Source: Hyphococcus sp. (GTDB lineage: Bacteria; Pseudomonadota; Alphaproteobacteria; Caulobacterales; Parvularculaceae). Taken from it: 7,649 nucleotides of DNA. The stretch's first letter is position 1, and the number at the start of each line of letters is the position of its first letter. The notes under the pieces were generated by a model that was not told the origin of the DNA, did not search any database, and was given only the letters and a program-made list of their open reading frames with translations. The translations under genes and the position numbers were made by a program. This document shows, in pieces, positions 6,707 to 7,649 of this stretch. Location of the stretch: the NCBI GenBank assembly GCA_021604585.1, contig BQJG01000098.1, positions 1 through 7,649 on the forward strand, given 5' to 3'.

Positions 6707-7405
6707 ATGAGTTATGTGATTGAGCCGCCTGTGCAACCAAATGTGAACGTTGCTGGCGGCGGTTTATTTCCAGTGCGCCGTATCTTCTGCATTGGCCGTA
6801 ACTACGCCGATCATGTGCGCGAGATGGGGGGCGATCCGAAAGCTAATCAGCCAGTATTCTTTACAAAGCCCGCCGACGCAGTTGTCGCAAACGGATCGGC
6901 CATCCCTTACGCTATGGCGACGCAAAACCTGCATTATGAAGGCGAGCTTGTTGTCGCCTTGAAATCAGGCGGCGCAAACATTCCAGCCGGAAAGGTGCGG
7001 GATGCAATCTTTGGTTTCGCTGCGGGGTGCGATCTCACCCGGCGCGATCATCAGGCGCACGCCAAAGAGGCCGGTGCGCCCTGGGACACCGCCAAGGGTT
7101 TTGATCATTCGGCGCCAGTGGGCGAGATTGTTCCTGTCGAAGCGGCCGGCCAGCTGTCAGAACGCAGTCTCGTCACTTTTATCAATGGCGAAAAGCGTCA
7201 GGACGCGCCGCTATCTTCGATGATCTGGTCGGTTGATGAAATCATCGCCGCGCTTTCCGGACAGTTTGAACTGAAGGCGGGCGACCTTATTTTTACAGGC
7301 ACGCCCGAAGGCGTTGGCCCGCTCGTTACAGGCGACGCCGTTAAAGTCGAGATCGGGCCGTTAAGCGTTGCCTTCAATATCACCGCAGCGGATGCAAAAA
7401 GATGA
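6707..7405 (+). CDS. Fumarylacetoacetate hydrolase-fold enzyme (fumarylpyruvate hydrolase-like)
   Basis: A complete 232-residue cytoplasmic enzyme of the FAH family, which cleaves C-C bonds or decarboxylates 1,3-dioxo acids using Mg2+ or Mn2+. Seen are IFCIGRNYADH (26-36), FFTKPADAVV (51-60), LHYEGELVVAL (75-85) with presumed metal ligands Glu78 and Glu80, GCDLTRRD (107-114) with ligand Asp109, WDTAKGFD (126-133) with Lys130, and TGTPEGVG (197-204). DLTRRD plus PWDTAKGFD is typical of the fumarylpyruvate hydrolase (NagK) branch of gentisate degradation, but members near FAHD1 (acylpyruvase/oxaloacetate decarboxylase) look alike. No gentisate dioxygenase or maleylpyruvate isomerase gene is nearby, so a housekeeping acylpyruvate or oxaloacetate role is as likely. 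GAGGA at 6696-6700 is a good ribosome site, 6 nt upstream. The stop overlaps the next start by 3 nt (ATGA). Family secure, substrate open. Confidence 0.9.
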   Translation: MSYVIEPPVQPNVNVAGGGLFPVRRIFCIGRNYADHVREMGGDPKANQPVFFTKPADAVVANGSAIPYAMATQNLHYEGELVVALKSGGANIPAGKVRDAIFGFAAGCDLTRRDHQAHAKEAGAPWDTAKGFDHSAPVGEIVPVEAAGQLSERSLVTFINGEKRQDAPLSSMIWSVDEIIAALSGQFELKAGDLIFTGTPEGVGPLVTGDAVKVEIGPLSVAFNITAADAKR

Positions 7406-7649
7406 ATGCGACAGAAAAACAGGCCCGTTACATTGAGGTTGCCAAAGAAATCACTTCCGTTCTGGAGGGCGAGTCGAATCTAACGGCGCGTATGGCGACG
7501 GTCTCGAACATTCTCCATCACGCATTCGAGCATTATTACTGGACAGGGTTTTACCTGGTTGATCCTGATAAGCCGCGTGAACTTGTTATTGGGCCCTATC
7601 AAGGCACGCTGGGCTGCTTGCGCATTCCCTTTGGCAAGGGCGTTTGCGG
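7402..7649 (+). CDS. msrC: Free methionine-(R)-sulfoxide reductase, GAF-domain type (5' part only)
   Basis: The reading frame from ATG 7402 stays open to the right edge, giving 82 codons of a protein usually about 160 residues long. A short N-terminal helix (about 1-40) precedes a GAF domain with YYWTGFYLVD (45-54), LVIGPYQG (61-68) and CLRIPFGKGVC (72-82), the hallmark of fRMsr (E. coli YebR/MsrC). This cytoplasmic enzyme reduces free methionine-R-sulfoxide with thioredoxin. Cys72 and Cys82 have the same 10-residue spacing as Cys84 and Cys94 of E. coli; the catalytic third cysteine would lie beyond the window. The start overlaps the stop of the hydrolase gene in an ATGA, with only a poor A-rich ribosome site, so translation is probably coupled to the upstream gene. 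It ends the plus-strand gene series visible here. Confidence 0.93.
   Translation, partial: MNATEKQARYIEVAKEITSVLEGESNLTARMATVSNILHHAFEHYYWTGFYLVDPDKPRELVIGPYQGTLGCLRIPFGKGVC

Noticed and set aside
1..7649. CRISPR arrays, tRNA or rRNA genes, insertion sequences, attachment sites
   Set aside because: No spaced direct repeats, no RNA gene signatures, no transposase or integrase frames and no terminal inverted repeats were seen.

Overview
The window looks like ordinary chromosome of a moderately GC-rich alphaproteobacterium. That placement is inferred from protein style (ZntB-type CorA protein, DUF3772/MscS channel, KorA) and compact gene packing; no rRNA or other phylogenetic marker is present. 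I found no mobile element, CRISPR array, tRNA, rRNA or recombination site, and base composition and codon style look even throughout.

Layout. The left part (1-1709, minus strand) is most of korA, the fused gamma-alpha subunit of 2-oxoglutarate:ferredoxin oxidoreductase. Its C-terminal end and the expected beta-subunit gene lie beyond the left edge. A 328-bp divergent intergenic region (1710-2037) follows. It contains an imperfect hairpin that, read on the minus strand, is followed by a T-rich run and therefore resembles a terminator or attenuator in the korA leader.

From 2038 to the right edge, seven genes run on the plus strand almost without gaps: a short-type transaldolase (2038-2691), zntB (2700-3707), a large DUF3772/MscS-type mechanosensitive channel (3698-6043), a DUF1272 small cysteine-rich protein (6036-6269), an unrecognised four-helix membrane protein (6266-6688), a fumarylacetoacetate-hydrolase-fold enzyme (6707-7405) and the start of a free-methionine-(R)-sulfoxide reductase (7402 to the edge). 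Four of the six junctions overlap (10, 8, 4 and 3 nt) and the other two gaps are 8 and 18 nt, so this is very probably one transcription unit with translational coupling.

How the genes may work together. No single pathway links them. korA belongs to central carbon metabolism, as does the transaldolase (pentose phosphate pathway). The middle genes concern the envelope: divalent metal transport, tension-gated ion release, a metal-binding small protein and a membrane protein. The last two are small-molecule and repair enzymes. The most informative detail is in the transaldolase: its active-site residues (Glu57, Phe129, Lys83) fit true transaldolase rather than the fructose-6-phosphate aldolase name often given to this subfamily. 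I see no clearly novel multi-gene system; the zntB-channel-DUF1272-membrane protein core is the part most worth testing for a shared role in metal or envelope stress.
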